Shown: piece by piece, positions 16,027-25,019 of the stretch
How the letters are laid out: every line of letters begins with the position of its first letter
Numbering within the stretch: position 1 is the first letter of the stretch
DNA from: Rhodococcoides kroppenstedtii
Lineage (GTDB): Bacteria > Actinomycetota > Actinomycetes > Mycobacteriales > Mycobacteriaceae
Direction of reading: 5' to 3'
DNA length: 64,000 bases
NCBI RefSeq assembly: GCF_900111805.1
Contig: NZ_FOJN01000002.1
Location: 186,001-250,000, forward strand
Translations under genes and position numbers: made by a program
The notes under the pieces: model-generated
What the model saw: the letters and a program-made list of their open reading frames with translations, nothing else
Databases searched by the model: none
What the model was told of the DNA's origin: nothing

Positions 16027-16809
16027 TCAGCGGGCGAAGAGCAGCGCGCGCTTGACCTCCTGGATCGCCTTGGTCACCTGGATGCCGCGAGGGCAGGCGT
16101 CGGTGCAGTTGAACGTGGTGCGGCAGCGCCACACGCCCTCGACGTCGTTGAGGATGTCGAGACGTTCCGGAGCACCCTCGTCACGGCTGTCGAAGATGAA
16201 CCGGTGTGCGTTGACGATCGCGGCGGGACCGAAGTAGCTGCCGTCCGACCAGTACACAGGGCACGAGGTGGTGCAGCACGCACACAGGATGCACTTGGTG
16301 GTGTCGTCGAAGCGCGCGCGGTCGGCGGCCGACTGGATGCGCTCACGGGTGGGCTCGTTGCCCGACACCATCAGGTACGGCTTCACGGCGCGGTACGCGT
16401 CGAAGAAGGGCTCCATGTCGACGATGAGGTCCTTCTCCACCGGCAGACCGCGGATCGGCTCGACCGTGATGGTCAGCGTCTTCGACTTGTCCTTCGGCAG
16501 CATGTCGCGCATGAGCACCTTGCACGCCAAGCGGTTCACACCGTTGACGCGCATGGCGTCGGAGCCGCACACGCCGTGCGCGCAGGAGCGACGGAAGGAC
16601 AGCGTGCCGTCCAGGTAGCTCTTCACGTACAGCATGAGGTTGAGCAACCGGTCCGTCGGCAGCGTCGGGACCTGGAAGCTGTCCCAGTGCGCACCGAGAT
16701 CGTTCTCGGGGTTGAAGCGAGCGATCTTCAGGGTGACCATGACGGCGCCTTCCGGCACCTCCGGCAGGTCGCTCTGGTCTTCGCTCTTGTCGATAGCGGG
16801 TGCGCTCAT
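16027..16809 (-). CDS. sdhB: Succinate dehydrogenase iron-sulfur subunit
   Basis: A 260-residue SdhB. The [2Fe-2S] ligands lie in SCAHGVCGSD plus a later Cys (RLACKV). The [4Fe-4S] motif is CILCACCTTSCP and the [3Fe-4S] motif CRTTFNCTDACPRG. It moves electrons from the FAD of SdhA to quinone in the membrane anchor, linking the TCA cycle to respiration. The ATG at 16809 overlaps the last base of the sdhA stop. It is the last gene of the sdhCDAB operon, which ends at the terminator downstream. Confidence 0.96.
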   Translation of the reverse strand: MSAPAIDKSEDQSDLPEVPEGAVMVTLKIARFNPENDLGAHWDSFQVPTLPTDRLLNLMLYVKSYLDGTLSFRRSCAHGVCGSDAMRVNGVNRLACKVLMRDMLPKDKSKTLTITVEPIRGLPVEKDLIVDMEPFFDAYRAVKPYLMVSGNEPTRERIQSAADRARFDDTTKCILCACCTTSCPVYWSDGSYFGPAAIVNAHRFIFDSRDEGAPERLDILNDVEGVWRCRTTFNCTDACPRGIQVTKAIQEVKRALLFAR

Positions 16810-18560
16810 CAGTACTTACGCTCCATCGGTTCGTAACGGGTCTGCACCACGGGCTTCCAGTCGAGGCGGATGTCCGACAGCAGCCCGTCGCCAACCTTGT
16901 AGGCCATGGTGTGGCGCATGTAGTTCACGTCGTCGCGCTCGGGGTAGTCCTCGCGGGCGTGTCCGCCGCGGGTCTCCTTGCGGTTGAGCGCACCGGCGAC
17001 GGTGACCTCGGCCATCTCGAGGAGGAAGCCGAGCTCGATGGCCTCGAGCAGATCGCTGTTGTAGCGCTTGCCCTTGTCCTGCACCGTGATTCGGCCGTAC
17101 CGCTCCTTGAGACCCTGGATGTCCGTGAGGGCCTGCTTGAGCGTGTCCTCCGTGCGGAACACGGACGCGTTGTTGTCCATCGACTGTTGGAGCTCGGTCC
17201 GGATGGTGGCGACCTTCTCGTGCCCGTGATCGGACAGGATCAACTCGAGCCACTCCTGCACCATCTTCGCCGGCTCCTCCGGGAGCGGGACGAACTCGGT
17301 GGAGTTGGCGTACTCGGCGGCCGCGATGCCGGCGCGACGGCCGAACACGTTGATGTCGAGCAGGGAGTTGGTGCCCAGTCGGTTCGACCCGTGCACCGAC
17401 ACGCACGCGCACTCGCCGGCGGCGTACAGGCCGGGGACGATGTCGTCGTTGTTGCGCAGGACCTCACCACGGATCTTGGTGGGGATACCGCCCATGACGT
17501 AGTGGCACGTCGGGTACACCGGGACGAGCTCCGTCACCGGGTCCACACCGAGGTAGGTGCGCGAGAACTCGGTGATGTCGGGGAGCTTCTCCTCGAGCAC
17601 GTCCTCGCCGAGGTGCGTGACGTCGATGTAGACGTAGTCCTTGTTGGGGCCGGCGCCGCGACCCTCGAGGACCTCGAGAACCATCGAGCGGGCGACGATG
17701 TCGCGGGGCGCGAGGTCCTTGATGGTGGGCGCGTAGCGCTCCATGAAGCGCTCGCCGTCCGCGTTGCGGAGGATGCCGCCCTCGCCGCGGACCGCCTCGG
17801 AGATGAGGATGCCCAGGCCCGCGAGACCCGTCGGATGGAACTGGTGGAACTCCATGTCCTCGAGCGGCAGACCCTTGCGGAAGATGATGGACATGCCGTC
17901 ACCGGTGAGGGTGTGCGCGTTGGACGTGGTCTTGTAGATGCGCCCCGACCCGCCCGTCGCGAAGACGATGGACTTGGCGTGGAAGACGTGGATCTCGCCG
18001 GTGGCCAACTCGTAGGCGATGACGCCGGTGGCGACGGGACCGTTCTCGGTCTCCGTCAGCGCGATGTCGAGGGCGTAGAACTCGTTGAAGAACTCCACGT
18101 CGTGCTTGACGCACTGCTGGTACAGCGTCTGCAGGATCATGTGGCCGGTGCGGTCCGCGGCGTAACACGCACGACGCACGGGCGCCTTGCCGTGGTCACG
18201 GGTGTGACCGCCGAAGCGACGCTGGTCGATCTTGCCCTCGGGGGTGCGGTTGAACGGCAACCCCATCTTCTCGAGGTCGAGCACCGCGTCGATGGCCTCC
18301 TTGGCCATGATCTCGGCGGCGTCCTGGTCGACCAGGTAGTCACCGCCCTTGACGGTGTCGAAGGTGTGCCACTCCCAGTTGTCCTCCTCGACGTTGGCGA
18401 GGGCGGCACACATGCCGCCCTGCGCCGCGCCGGTGTGGCTGCGGGTGGGGTAGAGCTTGGTCAGCACCGCGGTGCGGGCGCGCGGCCCGGCCTCGATGGC
18501 GGCGCGCATACCCGCACCACCGGCACCGACGATCAGTACGTCGTAACGATGTTCCTGCAT
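16809..18560 (-). CDS. sdhA: Succinate dehydrogenase flavoprotein subunit
   Basis: A 583-residue SdhA of standard length. GAGGAGMRAA at 12-21 binds FAD; the His of TRSHTGAAQGG (about residue 42) is the site of covalent FAD attachment. RAGxxAA and the substrate-binding HQFHPTG and RGEGGILRN segments are also visible. It oxidises succinate to fumarate. ATG at 18560, 12 bp after the sdhD stop. It is the third gene of sdhCDAB, and the order C-D-A-B matches mycobacteria. Confidence 0.97.
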   Translation of the reverse strand: MQEHRYDVLIVGAGGAGMRAAIEAGPRARTAVLTKLYPTRSHTGAAQGGMCAALANVEEDNWEWHTFDTVKGGDYLVDQDAAEIMAKEAIDAVLDLEKMGLPFNRTPEGKIDQRRFGGHTRDHGKAPVRRACYAADRTGHMILQTLYQQCVKHDVEFFNEFYALDIALTETENGPVATGVIAYELATGEIHVFHAKSIVFATGGSGRIYKTTSNAHTLTGDGMSIIFRKGLPLEDMEFHQFHPTGLAGLGILISEAVRGEGGILRNADGERFMERYAPTIKDLAPRDIVARSMVLEVLEGRGAGPNKDYVYIDVTHLGEDVLEEKLPDITEFSRTYLGVDPVTELVPVYPTCHYVMGGIPTKIRGEVLRNNDDIVPGLYAAGECACVSVHGSNRLGTNSLLDINVFGRRAGIAAAEYANSTEFVPLPEEPAKMVQEWLELILSDHGHEKVATIRTELQQSMDNNASVFRTEDTLKQALTDIQGLKERYGRITVQDKGKRYNSDLLEAIELGFLLEMAEVTVAGALNRKETRGGHAREDYPERDDVNYMRHTMAYKVGDGLLSDIRLDWKPVVQTRYEPMERKY

Positions 18561-18572
18561 CTGCCTGCCCCC

Positions 18573-19034
18573 TTAGCCTGCGGAGATGTTGGGGTCGAAG
18601 GTGAAGATCACGTAGGTGCCCAGGCCCATGATCAGGATCATGGACAGCACCAGCAGCGTCGTCAGCCAGAACCGGGTGGAGTCCTTGCGCGAGTAGTCGT
18701 TGATGACCGTGCGCAGTCCGTTGCCGCCGTGCAGCTGCGCGAGCCACAGCATTGTCAGGTCCCACACCTGCCAGAAGGGGCTGGCCCAGCGGCCGGCCAC
18801 GAAGGCGAAGTTGATGCGGTGCACACCGTCGTCGAGCAGCAGCATGATCGACATGTGCCCGAGGACGAGGATCACCAGGGCCAGGCCGGAGAAGCGCATG
18901 AACAGCCAGGCGTAGAGCTCGAAGTTGCCGCGGTTCTTCCGGCGCGGCGAGCGGGGGTTGTCCAGGCCGGCGGGCCGGTCGTGAGACGTCCCCAGCGTGA
19001 CGGCGCGCGCGGAACCGGCGTCGGTGGTCGCCAT
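18573..19034 (-). CDS. sdhD: Succinate dehydrogenase hydrophobic membrane anchor subunit
   Basis: A 153-residue membrane anchor with a charged N-terminus of about 45 residues and three transmembrane helices. The helix containing LVILVLGHMSIML supplies a probable heme or quinone-site His, and LAQLHGGNGLRTVINDY forms the conserved loop near the quinone site. ATG at 19034 lies two bases after the sdhC stop. It anchors SdhAB together with SdhC. Confidence 0.92.
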   Translation of the reverse strand: MATTDAGSARAVTLGTSHDRPAGLDNPRSPRRKNRGNFELYAWLFMRFSGLALVILVLGHMSIMLLLDDGVHRINFAFVAGRWASPFWQVWDLTMLWLAQLHGGNGLRTVINDYSRKDSTRFWLTTLLVLSMILIMGLGTYVIFTFDPNISAG

Positions 19035-19036
19035 GG

Positions 19037-19444
19037 TCAGTGCCCCCCGGTGAAGGTGTTGTAGAGGATGCGGCCGGCGGCGGGAACCATCAGCACGAAC
19101 CAGAGGCCGAGGATGATCCACAGCATCAGGCGCTGGTACTGGGTGCCCTTCGACCAGAAGTCGACGAGCATGACGCGGATGCCGTTCAACGCGTGGTAGA
19201 GCACGGCGGCCAGCAGGCCCAGCTCCATCAGGCCGACGATGGGCGTCTTGTAGGTGTCGATCACCTCGTTGTAGGCCTGCGGATCGACCCGCACGAGGGC
19301 GGTGTCGAGCACGTGGACGAACAAGAAGAAGAACGTGACGACGCCGGTGATCCGGTGCAGAACCCAGGACCACATGCCCGGATCTCCGCGGTAGAGAGAC
19401 CGCGTGCGCTCCCGCGCGGGCGCGGTCTCGGTCGTGGTAGCCAT
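19037..19444 (-). CDS. sdhC: Succinate dehydrogenase cytochrome b556 subunit
   Basis: A 135-residue SdhC with three hydrophobic helices. HRITGVVTFFFLFVHVLD opens the first helix, and YHALNGIRVMLVDF carries the conserved heme-ligand His region. ATG at 19444 is chosen because the family usually begins with a short polar MATxTE-type tail; GGAGG lies eleven bases upstream. First gene of sdhCDAB, divergent from cdd, with candidate regulatory elements in the 252-bp spacer. Confidence 0.92.
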   Translation of the reverse strand: MATTTETAPARERTRSLYRGDPGMWSWVLHRITGVVTFFFLFVHVLDTALVRVDPQAYNEVIDTYKTPIVGLMELGLLAAVLYHALNGIRVMLVDFWSKGTQYQRLMLWIILGLWFVLMVPAAGRILYNTFTGGH

Positions 19445-19534
19445 CGAGTGCAGTGCCTCCAACATCGGTGATGGACGCGACGAGCGCAGACTCCCCGTGG
19501 GCACCGGAAATATCCAGCTCGATCGTGTATGTGA

Positions 19535-19554
19535 AACGACTGAGAACGACTCTA
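19535..19554 (-). promoter_or_regulatory. Direct repeat AACGACT and -10-like box upstream of sdhC
   Basis: AACGACT occurs at 19535-19541 and 19545-19551, ten base pairs apart (AGTCGTT on the sdh strand). TAGAGT (19554-19549, minus strand) overlaps the second copy and fits TANNNT. This could be the sdhC promoter with a one-turn-spaced regulator site. Confidence 0.4.
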
Positions 19555-19615
19555 ATCCCCTTCTCGGAGCGGGAACCAATTCGCCTCGCGTTCACGTTTC
19601 GCGCCGCTCGAGAAG

Positions 19616-19633
19616 TTAGGTTTGCCTGTCCAA
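19616..19633. promoter_or_regulatory. Candidate DtxR/IdeR iron box between sdhC and cdd
   Basis: TTAGGTTTGCCTGTCCAA resembles the actinobacterial iron-box consensus TTAGGTTAGCCTAACCTAA, strongest in its left half TTAGGTT-GCCT. It lies in the sdhC-cdd spacer. SDH is iron-rich and is known to be iron-regulated in corynebacteria, so control by an IdeR/DtxR protein is plausible but untested. Confidence 0.4.
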
Positions 19634-19696
19634 TTCGCAGGCCGGCTCGTCGGGAGTGCCTGCGGTGGGCGGCGGGACGTGACAGGATCGGCGATC

Positions 19697-20137
19697 GTGC
19701 AGGACATCGACTGGAAATCCTTGCGAGACAGTGCTCGTGACGCCATGAGCCACGCCTACGCGCCGTATTCGAACTACCCCGTCGGAGCGGCCGCCCTGGT
19801 GGACGACGGCCGGGTGGTGACCGGGTGCAATGTGGAAAATGTCTCATACGGTCTGGGGCTCTGCGCGGAGTGCGGACTGGTCTCGGCGCTGAATGCATCC
19901 GGCGGCGGTCGACTGGTGGCGTTCGCGTGTTGCGATGCGCGCGGAGAGATTCTGCTGCCCTGCGGACGGTGCCGGCAGTTGCTGTACGAGTTCGGGGGTA
20001 CCGACCTGATCGTCGACACCACGTCCGGGCCTCGACCATTGGGTGACCTCCTCCCCGATGCGTTCGGTCCCGACGATCTCGCGACGGGCCAGGCCCACAC
20101 CGCCGCCTCGACCCCCCGGGCGGTGCAGCATGGCTGA
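19697..20137 (+). CDS. cdd: Cytidine deaminase
   Basis: A 146-residue zinc cytidine deaminase. CAE at 56-58 and PCGRC at 88-92 provide the zinc Cys ligands and catalytic Glu; APYSNYPVGAA and GCNVENVSYG are the substrate-binding segments. It converts (deoxy)cytidine to (deoxy)uridine. GTG at 19697 is used; CAGGAT eight bases upstream resembles the leaderless -10 boxes of the other salvage genes. It has a slightly extended C-terminal tail of about 15 residues. Its end overlaps deoA by eight bases. Confidence 0.94.
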   Translation: MQDIDWKSLRDSARDAMSHAYAPYSNYPVGAAALVDDGRVVTGCNVENVSYGLGLCAECGLVSALNASGGGRLVAFACCDARGEILLPCGRCRQLLYEFGGTDLIVDTTSGPRPLGDLLPDAFGPDDLATGQAHTAASTPRAVQHG

Positions 20138-21407
20138 CGCCGTGTCCGTCATCGCGGCCAAGCGCGACGGCAACGTCCTTGGTTCGGACCAGATCGCCTG
20201 GATGGTCGACGCCTACACCCGCGGCGAGGTCGCCGACGAGCAGATGTCCGCCCTCACCATGGCGATCCTGCTGCGCGGCATGAACCGTCGCGAGATCGCG
20301 GACTGGACGGCGGCCATGATCGCGTCCGGTCGCCGCATGGACTTCTCGATGCTCGCGCGTCCCACCGTCGACAAACACTCGACCGGCGGCATCGGAGACA
20401 AGATCACCCTGCCGCTGGCGCCGCTGGTCGCCGCGTGCGGCGCGGCCGTCCCGCAGCTGTCCGGCCGCGGCCTCGGCTACACGGGCGGGACGCTGGACAA
20501 GCTCGAATCGATTCCCGGCTGGCGCGCCGACCTCACCGCCGACGAGATGACGCGCATCCTCGACGACCCGGCCGTCGGGGCAGTCGTCTGCGCGGCCGGA
20601 GCCGACCTCGCTCCCGCGGACAAGAAGCTCTACGCCCTGCGTGACGTGACGGCCACCGTCGAGTCGATCCCCATGATCGCGGCGTCGATCATGAGCAAGA
20701 AGATCGCCGAGGGCACCGGTGCGCTGGTCCTCGACGTCAAGTGCGGCTCCGGGGCGTTCATGTCCACCCTCGGCGACGCGCAGGAACTCGCGCGCACGAT
20801 GGTCGACCTCGGTACCGATGCCGGTGTTCGCACCGTCGCCCTGGTGACGGACATGAACACCCCGCTCGGTCGCACCGCGGGCAACGCCCTCGAGGTCGAG
20901 GAGTCGGTGGAGGTGCTCGCCGGCGGCGGCCCGGCGGACGTGGTCGAGCTGACCCTCGCCCTCGCCCGCGAGATGGTCGCCGCGGCGGGGCTCGACGTCG
21001 ATCCGGCCGACAGGCTGGCCGACGGCACCGCGATGGACCGCTGGCGCGCGATGATCGCCGCGCAGGGCGGTGACCCCGACGCCGCGCTTCCCGTCGCGCG
21101 CCACACCCACGAGGTCACGGCGGAGCGCTCGGGAGTGCTCACGCGTCTCGACGCCCGCGCCGTCGGGATCGCGGCGTGGCGGCTCGGAGCCGGACGCGAA
21201 CGGCAGGGGCAACCGGTCCAGGCGGGGGCGGGCGTGCGGTGGCACGCCGCCCCCGGCGATGTCGTCACGGCGGGGCAGCCGTTGCTCACGCTGTGCACCG
21301 ACACGCCCGAGCGATTCGACCGCGCGCAGGACGCGCTGACCGACGGCTGGACCATCGAGGACGGAGCCGCACGGGAGCGTCGGCTGATCCTGGACCGGAT
21401 CGGATGA
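20130..21407 (+). CDS. deoA: Thymidine phosphorylase
   Basis: A 425-residue pyrimidine-nucleoside phosphorylase. The substrate/phosphate loop DKHSTGGIGDK, SGRGLGYTGGTLDKLESIPG and VDVKCGSGAFM-like (LDVKCGSGAFM) motifs are clear, with the C-terminal alpha/beta domain intact. It cleaves (deoxy)uridine or thymidine with phosphate. ATG at 20130 lies inside the end of cdd, giving a translationally coupled pair that turns cytidine into uracil plus pentose phosphate. Its stop overlaps the start of an ABC transporter gene. Confidence 0.95.
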   Translation: MADAVSVIAAKRDGNVLGSDQIAWMVDAYTRGEVADEQMSALTMAILLRGMNRREIADWTAAMIASGRRMDFSMLARPTVDKHSTGGIGDKITLPLAPLVAACGAAVPQLSGRGLGYTGGTLDKLESIPGWRADLTADEMTRILDDPAVGAVVCAAGADLAPADKKLYALRDVTATVESIPMIAASIMSKKIAEGTGALVLDVKCGSGAFMSTLGDAQELARTMVDLGTDAGVRTVALVTDMNTPLGRTAGNALEVEESVEVLAGGGPADVVELTLALAREMVAAAGLDVDPADRLADGTAMDRWRAMIAAQGGDPDAALPVARHTHEVTAERSGVLTRLDARAVGIAAWRLGAGRERQGQPVQAGAGVRWHAAPGDVVTAGQPLLTLCTDTPERFDRAQDALTDGWTIEDGAARERRLILDRIG

Positions 21408-22900
21408 TCGGCGGGAGGCGGCGCGCCGGGGCGGTGCTCGCCGCGCTCGTCGCCGTGCTCGCTCTGCTCGGCGTGGCCGGCTGCTCGTCGGGCAGCGGCG
21501 CCTCCGATCTCGACGACGGGGTGCTCGTCGTCGGGACCGAGGGAACCTACAGCCCCTTCAGTTACCAGGGCGACGACGGGCAGTTGACCGGATACGACGT
21601 CGACGTGGTGCGGGCCGTCGGCGAGCGTCTCGGCGTCCGAGTCGACTTCGTCCAGACCCCGTTCGACTCCATCTTCGCCGGCCTCCAGAGTGGCCGGTTC
21701 GACCTGATCGCCAACCAGGTGACGATCAACGACGAGCGTCGCGAACGCTACGACCTCTCTCGGCCCTACACGGTGTCCGAGGGCGAGATCCTCGCGCGGA
21801 CGGGGGACACGTCGATCACCTCGCTCGCCGATCTGGCCGGGCGCACCACCGCGCAGTCGTCCACGAGCAACTGGGCGGAGGTGGCGGCCGACGCCGGTGC
21901 CCGCGTGGAGGCCGTCGAAGGGTTCGTCCAGGCCGTGCAACTGGTCAAGGACGGACGCGTCGACGCCACCGTCAACGATTCCCTCGCCGTCGCGGAGTAC
22001 TTCGCGCAGACCGGCGACACCGGCGTCGCCGTGGCCGCGCAGACGGGTGACACCAGCCTGCAGGCCTTCGCCGCACGCAAGGACAGCGGCCTGATGGACC
22101 GCGTGAACGAGGCCCTGCAGGGTCTCTACGACGACGGCACGCTGACGCGGATCTCCGAGCAGTACTTCGGGTCCGACGTCGCGGTGCCGGACGAGGCCGA
22201 GTTCGCGGCGACCGAGGAGGCGAGCGGCGGATCCGGTACCTCGACCGGCGACCTGATCGCACGCAACCTCGTACCGATGCTGAAGGCGACGGTCACGATG
22301 ACGCTGCCGCTCACCGCGATCAGCTTCGTGATCGGTCTGGCGATCGCGTTGGCCGTCGCGCTGGCGCGCATCTCGTCCATCCGCCCGCTCGCCCTGGCGG
22401 CCCGGTTCTACGTCTCGATCGTGCGCGGCACGCCGCTGCTGCTGCAGCTGTTCATCGTGTTCTACGCGCTGCCCCAGTTCGGCGTCGTCATCTCCCCGTT
22501 CCCCGCGGCCGTCGTCGCGTTCAGCATCAACGTGGGCGGATACGCCGCGGAGATCATCCGGGCGGCGATCCTCTCGGTTCCCAAGGGGCAGTGGGAAGCC
22601 GCGCAGACCATCGGCATGGGCTACCGCACGACCCTGCAGCGGATCGTGCTGCCGCAGGCACTGCGGACCGCCGTGCCGCCGCTGTCGAACACGCTGATCT
22701 CCTTGGTGAAGGACACCTCGCTCGCGTCGACCATCCTCGTGACCGAACTGCTGCGCACGGCGCAGCTGGCGGCAGCTCCGACGTTCGACTTCTTCGCTCT
22801 GTATTCCGTTGCCGCGCTGTACTACTGGGCGATCTGCATCGCCCTGTCGTTCGTGCAGGGCAGGCTCGAGACCCGACTGGACAGGTACGTGGCGCGATGA
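21404..22900 (+). CDS. Amino-acid-type ABC transporter: fused substrate-binding protein and permease
   Basis: A 498-residue fusion. A lipoprotein signal ending in GVAGC is followed by a family-3 solute-binding domain (about residues 35-265; VLVVGTEGTYSPFSYQ, GYDVDVVRAVGERLG). A His/Glu/Gln/Arg-type permease domain (about 290-495) follows, with the EAA-type loop EAAQTIGMGYRTTLQRIVLPQA. In most systems these are separate proteins. The ATG at 21404 overlaps the deoA stop (ATGA) and its own stop overlaps the ATPase start, so it belongs to the cdd-deoA operon. The family predicts a polar amino acid, but the operon raises the chance of a nucleoside- or base-related ligand. Confidence 0.88.
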   Translation: MIGGRRRAGAVLAALVAVLALLGVAGCSSGSGASDLDDGVLVVGTEGTYSPFSYQGDDGQLTGYDVDVVRAVGERLGVRVDFVQTPFDSIFAGLQSGRFDLIANQVTINDERRERYDLSRPYTVSEGEILARTGDTSITSLADLAGRTTAQSSTSNWAEVAADAGARVEAVEGFVQAVQLVKDGRVDATVNDSLAVAEYFAQTGDTGVAVAAQTGDTSLQAFAARKDSGLMDRVNEALQGLYDDGTLTRISEQYFGSDVAVPDEAEFAATEEASGGSGTSTGDLIARNLVPMLKATVTMTLPLTAISFVIGLAIALAVALARISSIRPLALAARFYVSIVRGTPLLLQLFIVFYALPQFGVVISPFPAAVVAFSINVGGYAAEIIRAAILSVPKGQWEAAQTIGMGYRTTLQRIVLPQALRTAVPPLSNTLISLVKDTSLASTILVTELLRTAQLAAAPTFDFFALYSVAALYYWAICIALSFVQGRLETRLDRYVAR

Positions 22901-23667
22901 CATCACCGTTGATCGAGGTGACCGGACTGCGACGCGCGTTCGGTGACCGCACCGTCCTGGACGGCATCGACTTCACCGCCGAGCGCGGGTGCGTCACCGT
23001 CGTCATCGGCCCGTCGGGATCGGGCAAGACGACGTTGCTCCGCGGTCTCAACGCACTCGACGCCCCGGATGCGGGGCAGGTGCGCATCGGGGACGCGGCC
23101 GTCGATTTCGGCGCGTTGCCGTCGGGTCGGGGGGAGGCCCGTCGGGCGATCGCGCGACTGCGAGCGCAGAGCGGCATGGTCTTCCAGAACCACAACCTGT
23201 TCCCGCACCGCACCGTCCTCCAGAACGTGACCGAGGGGCCGGTGGTGGTGCAGGGACATCCTCGCGCCGAGGCCGAACGCGAGGCGCGGGAGCTGCTGGA
23301 CCGCGTCGGACTCGCCGGCACCGAGGACCGCTTCCCGTTCCAGCTCTCCGGGGGCCAACAGCAGCGCGTCGGGATCGCGCGGGCGCTCGCGCTGCACCCG
23401 GAGATCGTGTTGTTCGACGAGCCGACGTCGGCCCTGGATCCGGAACTGGTCGGCGAGGTGCTCGCGGTGATGAAGCAGCTCGCGAGCGAGGGCTGGACCA
23501 TGGTGGTGGTCACCCACGAGATCCGCTTCGCCCGGCAGGTGGCCGATCAGGTCCTTTTCCTGGACGGCGGGGTGGTGGCCGAGCGGGGGAGCGCCGAGCA
23601 GGTGCTCGACCACCCGACGCAGGAACGAACGCAGCGGTTCCTCACCCGCATTCTCGACCCGCTGTAG
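22897..23667 (+). CDS. Amino-acid-type ABC transporter ATP-binding protein
   Basis: A 256-residue ATPase. Walker [10 protein letters not shown] (about 37-45), Q-loop [11 protein letters not shown] signature LSGGQQQR (about 143-150), Walker [14 protein letters not shown] and switch His in VVTHE are all intact. It is the GlnQ/HisP-type motor for the fused binding-protein/permease upstream, with which it shares an ATGA overlap. Last gene of the cdd-deoA-transporter operon; add follows from its own promoter. Confidence 0.92.
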   Translation: MTSPLIEVTGLRRAFGDRTVLDGIDFTAERGCVTVVIGPSGSGKTTLLRGLNALDAPDAGQVRIGDAAVDFGALPSGRGEARRAIARLRAQSGMVFQNHNLFPHRTVLQNVTEGPVVVQGHPRAEAEREARELLDRVGLAGTEDRFPFQLSGGQQQRVGIARALALHPEIVLFDEPTSALDPELVGEVLAVMKQLASEGWTMVVVTHEIRFARQVADQVLFLDGGVVAERGSAEQVLDHPTQERTQRFLTRILDPL

Positions 23668-23697
23668 CGGCCGACCCGCGGTCACGGCGACCCGCAG

Positions 23698-23703
23698 TAG
23701 GGT
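23698..23703 (+). promoter_or_regulatory. Leaderless -10 of add (TAGGGT)
   Basis: TAGGGT ends exactly seven bases before the add ATG, which places the transcription start at or next to the start codon. The same TAGGGTCG box with the same spacing precedes upp and deoD. No ribosome-binding site is present. Confidence 0.65.
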
Positions 23704-23710
23704 CGGAGTC

Positions 23711-24844
23711 ATGGCTGCGGTGGACGAGACCGGAACGAACGCGACGACCACAGGCGGCCCCGCGCCGCTCGATCTACGCAACATCGCGCAGGCGCCGAAG
23801 GCCCTCCTGCACGACCACCTCGACGGCGGGCTGCGCCCGTCGACCGTGGTGGAACTCGCCGCCGACTGCGGGTACGACGGGTTGCCCGCCGCCGACGCCG
23901 ACAGTCTCGGCCGGTGGTTCCGCGACGCCGCCGACAGCGGGTCGCTCGAGCTGTACCTCGAGACGTTCGCCCACACCGTCGCGGTGATGCAGACGGCCGA
24001 GGGCCTGCAGCGCGTGGCGCGCGAATGTGCCGAGGACTTGGCCGCGGACGGGGTGGTCTACGCGGAGGTGCGGTACGCCCCCGAGCAGCACCTCGAGAAG
24101 GGCCTGACCCTCGACGAGGTGGTGCAGCACACCCTGGAGGGGTTCCGGCAGGGCGAGAGTGCGGCGCGGGCGGCGGGCAAACAGATCCGCGTCGGATGCC
24201 TGCTCACCGCGATGCGTCACGCCGCGCGGTCACGGGAGATCGCGGAACTGGCCGTGCGCTACCGCGATCAGGGTGTGGTCGGCTTCGACATCGCCGGCAA
24301 GGAAGCGGGCTTCCCGCCCAGCCGTCACCTCGACGCGTTCGAGTACATGCGAGCGAACAACGCGCACTTCACGATTCACGCGGGCGAGGCGTTCGGGCTG
24401 CCGTCCATCCACGAGGCGATCGCGTTCTGCGGCACCGACCGCCTCGGGCACGGCGTGCGCATCGTCGACGACATCCACCCCGGTGACGACGGCACCCCGC
24501 AGCTCGGCCGATTGGCGGCGTTCGTGCGCGACAAGCGCATCCCGCTCGAGCTCTGCCCCAGCTCGAACGTCCAGACCGGGGCCGTGGCCAGTATCGCCGA
24601 GCACCCCTTCGACGTGTTGGCGCGCTTGCGTTTCCGCGTCACCGTCAACACCGACAACCGGCTCATGAGCGACACGTCGATGAGCCGCGAGATGAAGGCC
24701 CTCGTCGACGCCTTCGGCTACGGGTGGTCGGACCTGGAGCGGTTCACCATCAACGCGCTGAAGTCGTCGTTCCTCCCGTTCGACGAGCGCCTCGCCCTCA
24801 TCGACGACGTCGTGAAGCCGGGGTACGCGGTGCTGCTGGGGTAG
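23711..24844 (+). CDS. add: Adenosine deaminase
   Basis: A 377-residue metal-dependent adenosine deaminase. HDHLDGG gives the first two zinc His (34 and 36), TIHAGEAFG the third, GHG the catalytic His region, and [10 protein letters not shown] the C-terminal Asp. This is the actinobacterial form with a short N-terminal extension. It converts (deoxy)adenosine to (deoxy)inosine for purine salvage. The start is supported by the leaderless -10 box. The gene ends at a strong terminator shared with the convergent glycosyltransferase operon. Confidence 0.95.
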   Translation: MAAVDETGTNATTTGGPAPLDLRNIAQAPKALLHDHLDGGLRPSTVVELAADCGYDGLPAADADSLGRWFRDAADSGSLELYLETFAHTVAVMQTAEGLQRVARECAEDLAADGVVYAEVRYAPEQHLEKGLTLDEVVQHTLEGFRQGESAARAAGKQIRVGCLLTAMRHAARSREIAELAVRYRDQGVVGFDIAGKEAGFPPSRHLDAFEYMRANNAHFTIHAGEAFGLPSIHEAIAFCGTDRLGHGVRIVDDIHPGDDGTPQLGRLAAFVRDKRIPLELCPSSNVQTGAVASIAEHPFDVLARLRFRVTVNTDNRLMSDTSMSREMKALVDAFGYGWSDLERFTINALKSSFLPFDERLALIDDVVKPGYAVLLG

Positions 24845-24975
24845 ACGCCCGGCCGTCGGTGCCCGCCGATCCGCTTCTGTTTCGGCGATCCGCGCCGGTT
24901 GCAGCAGGCGCGGATCACTGGGAGTCACGCGGATCGGGCCCAGTCCGACGCCCAGCTCAGGACGCGCGCACTTCT

Positions 24976-25010
24976 GTGCAGTAGTCCACCTCTGAGGTGG
25001 ACTACTGCAC
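24976..25010. terminator. Bidirectional terminator between add and the glycosyltransferase gene
   Basis: GTGCAGTAGTCCACCT (24976-24991) and AGGTGGACTACTGCAC (24995-25010) form a perfect 16-bp stem with a three-base loop between convergent genes. Confidence 0.88.
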
Positions 25011-25019
25011 CGAAACTCG

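Noticed and set aside
16800-21245. Long open frames opposite sdhA/sdhB and through sdhD/sdhC
   Set aside because: The succinate dehydrogenase subunits are unmistakable; the antisense frames have no motifs and low-complexity composition.
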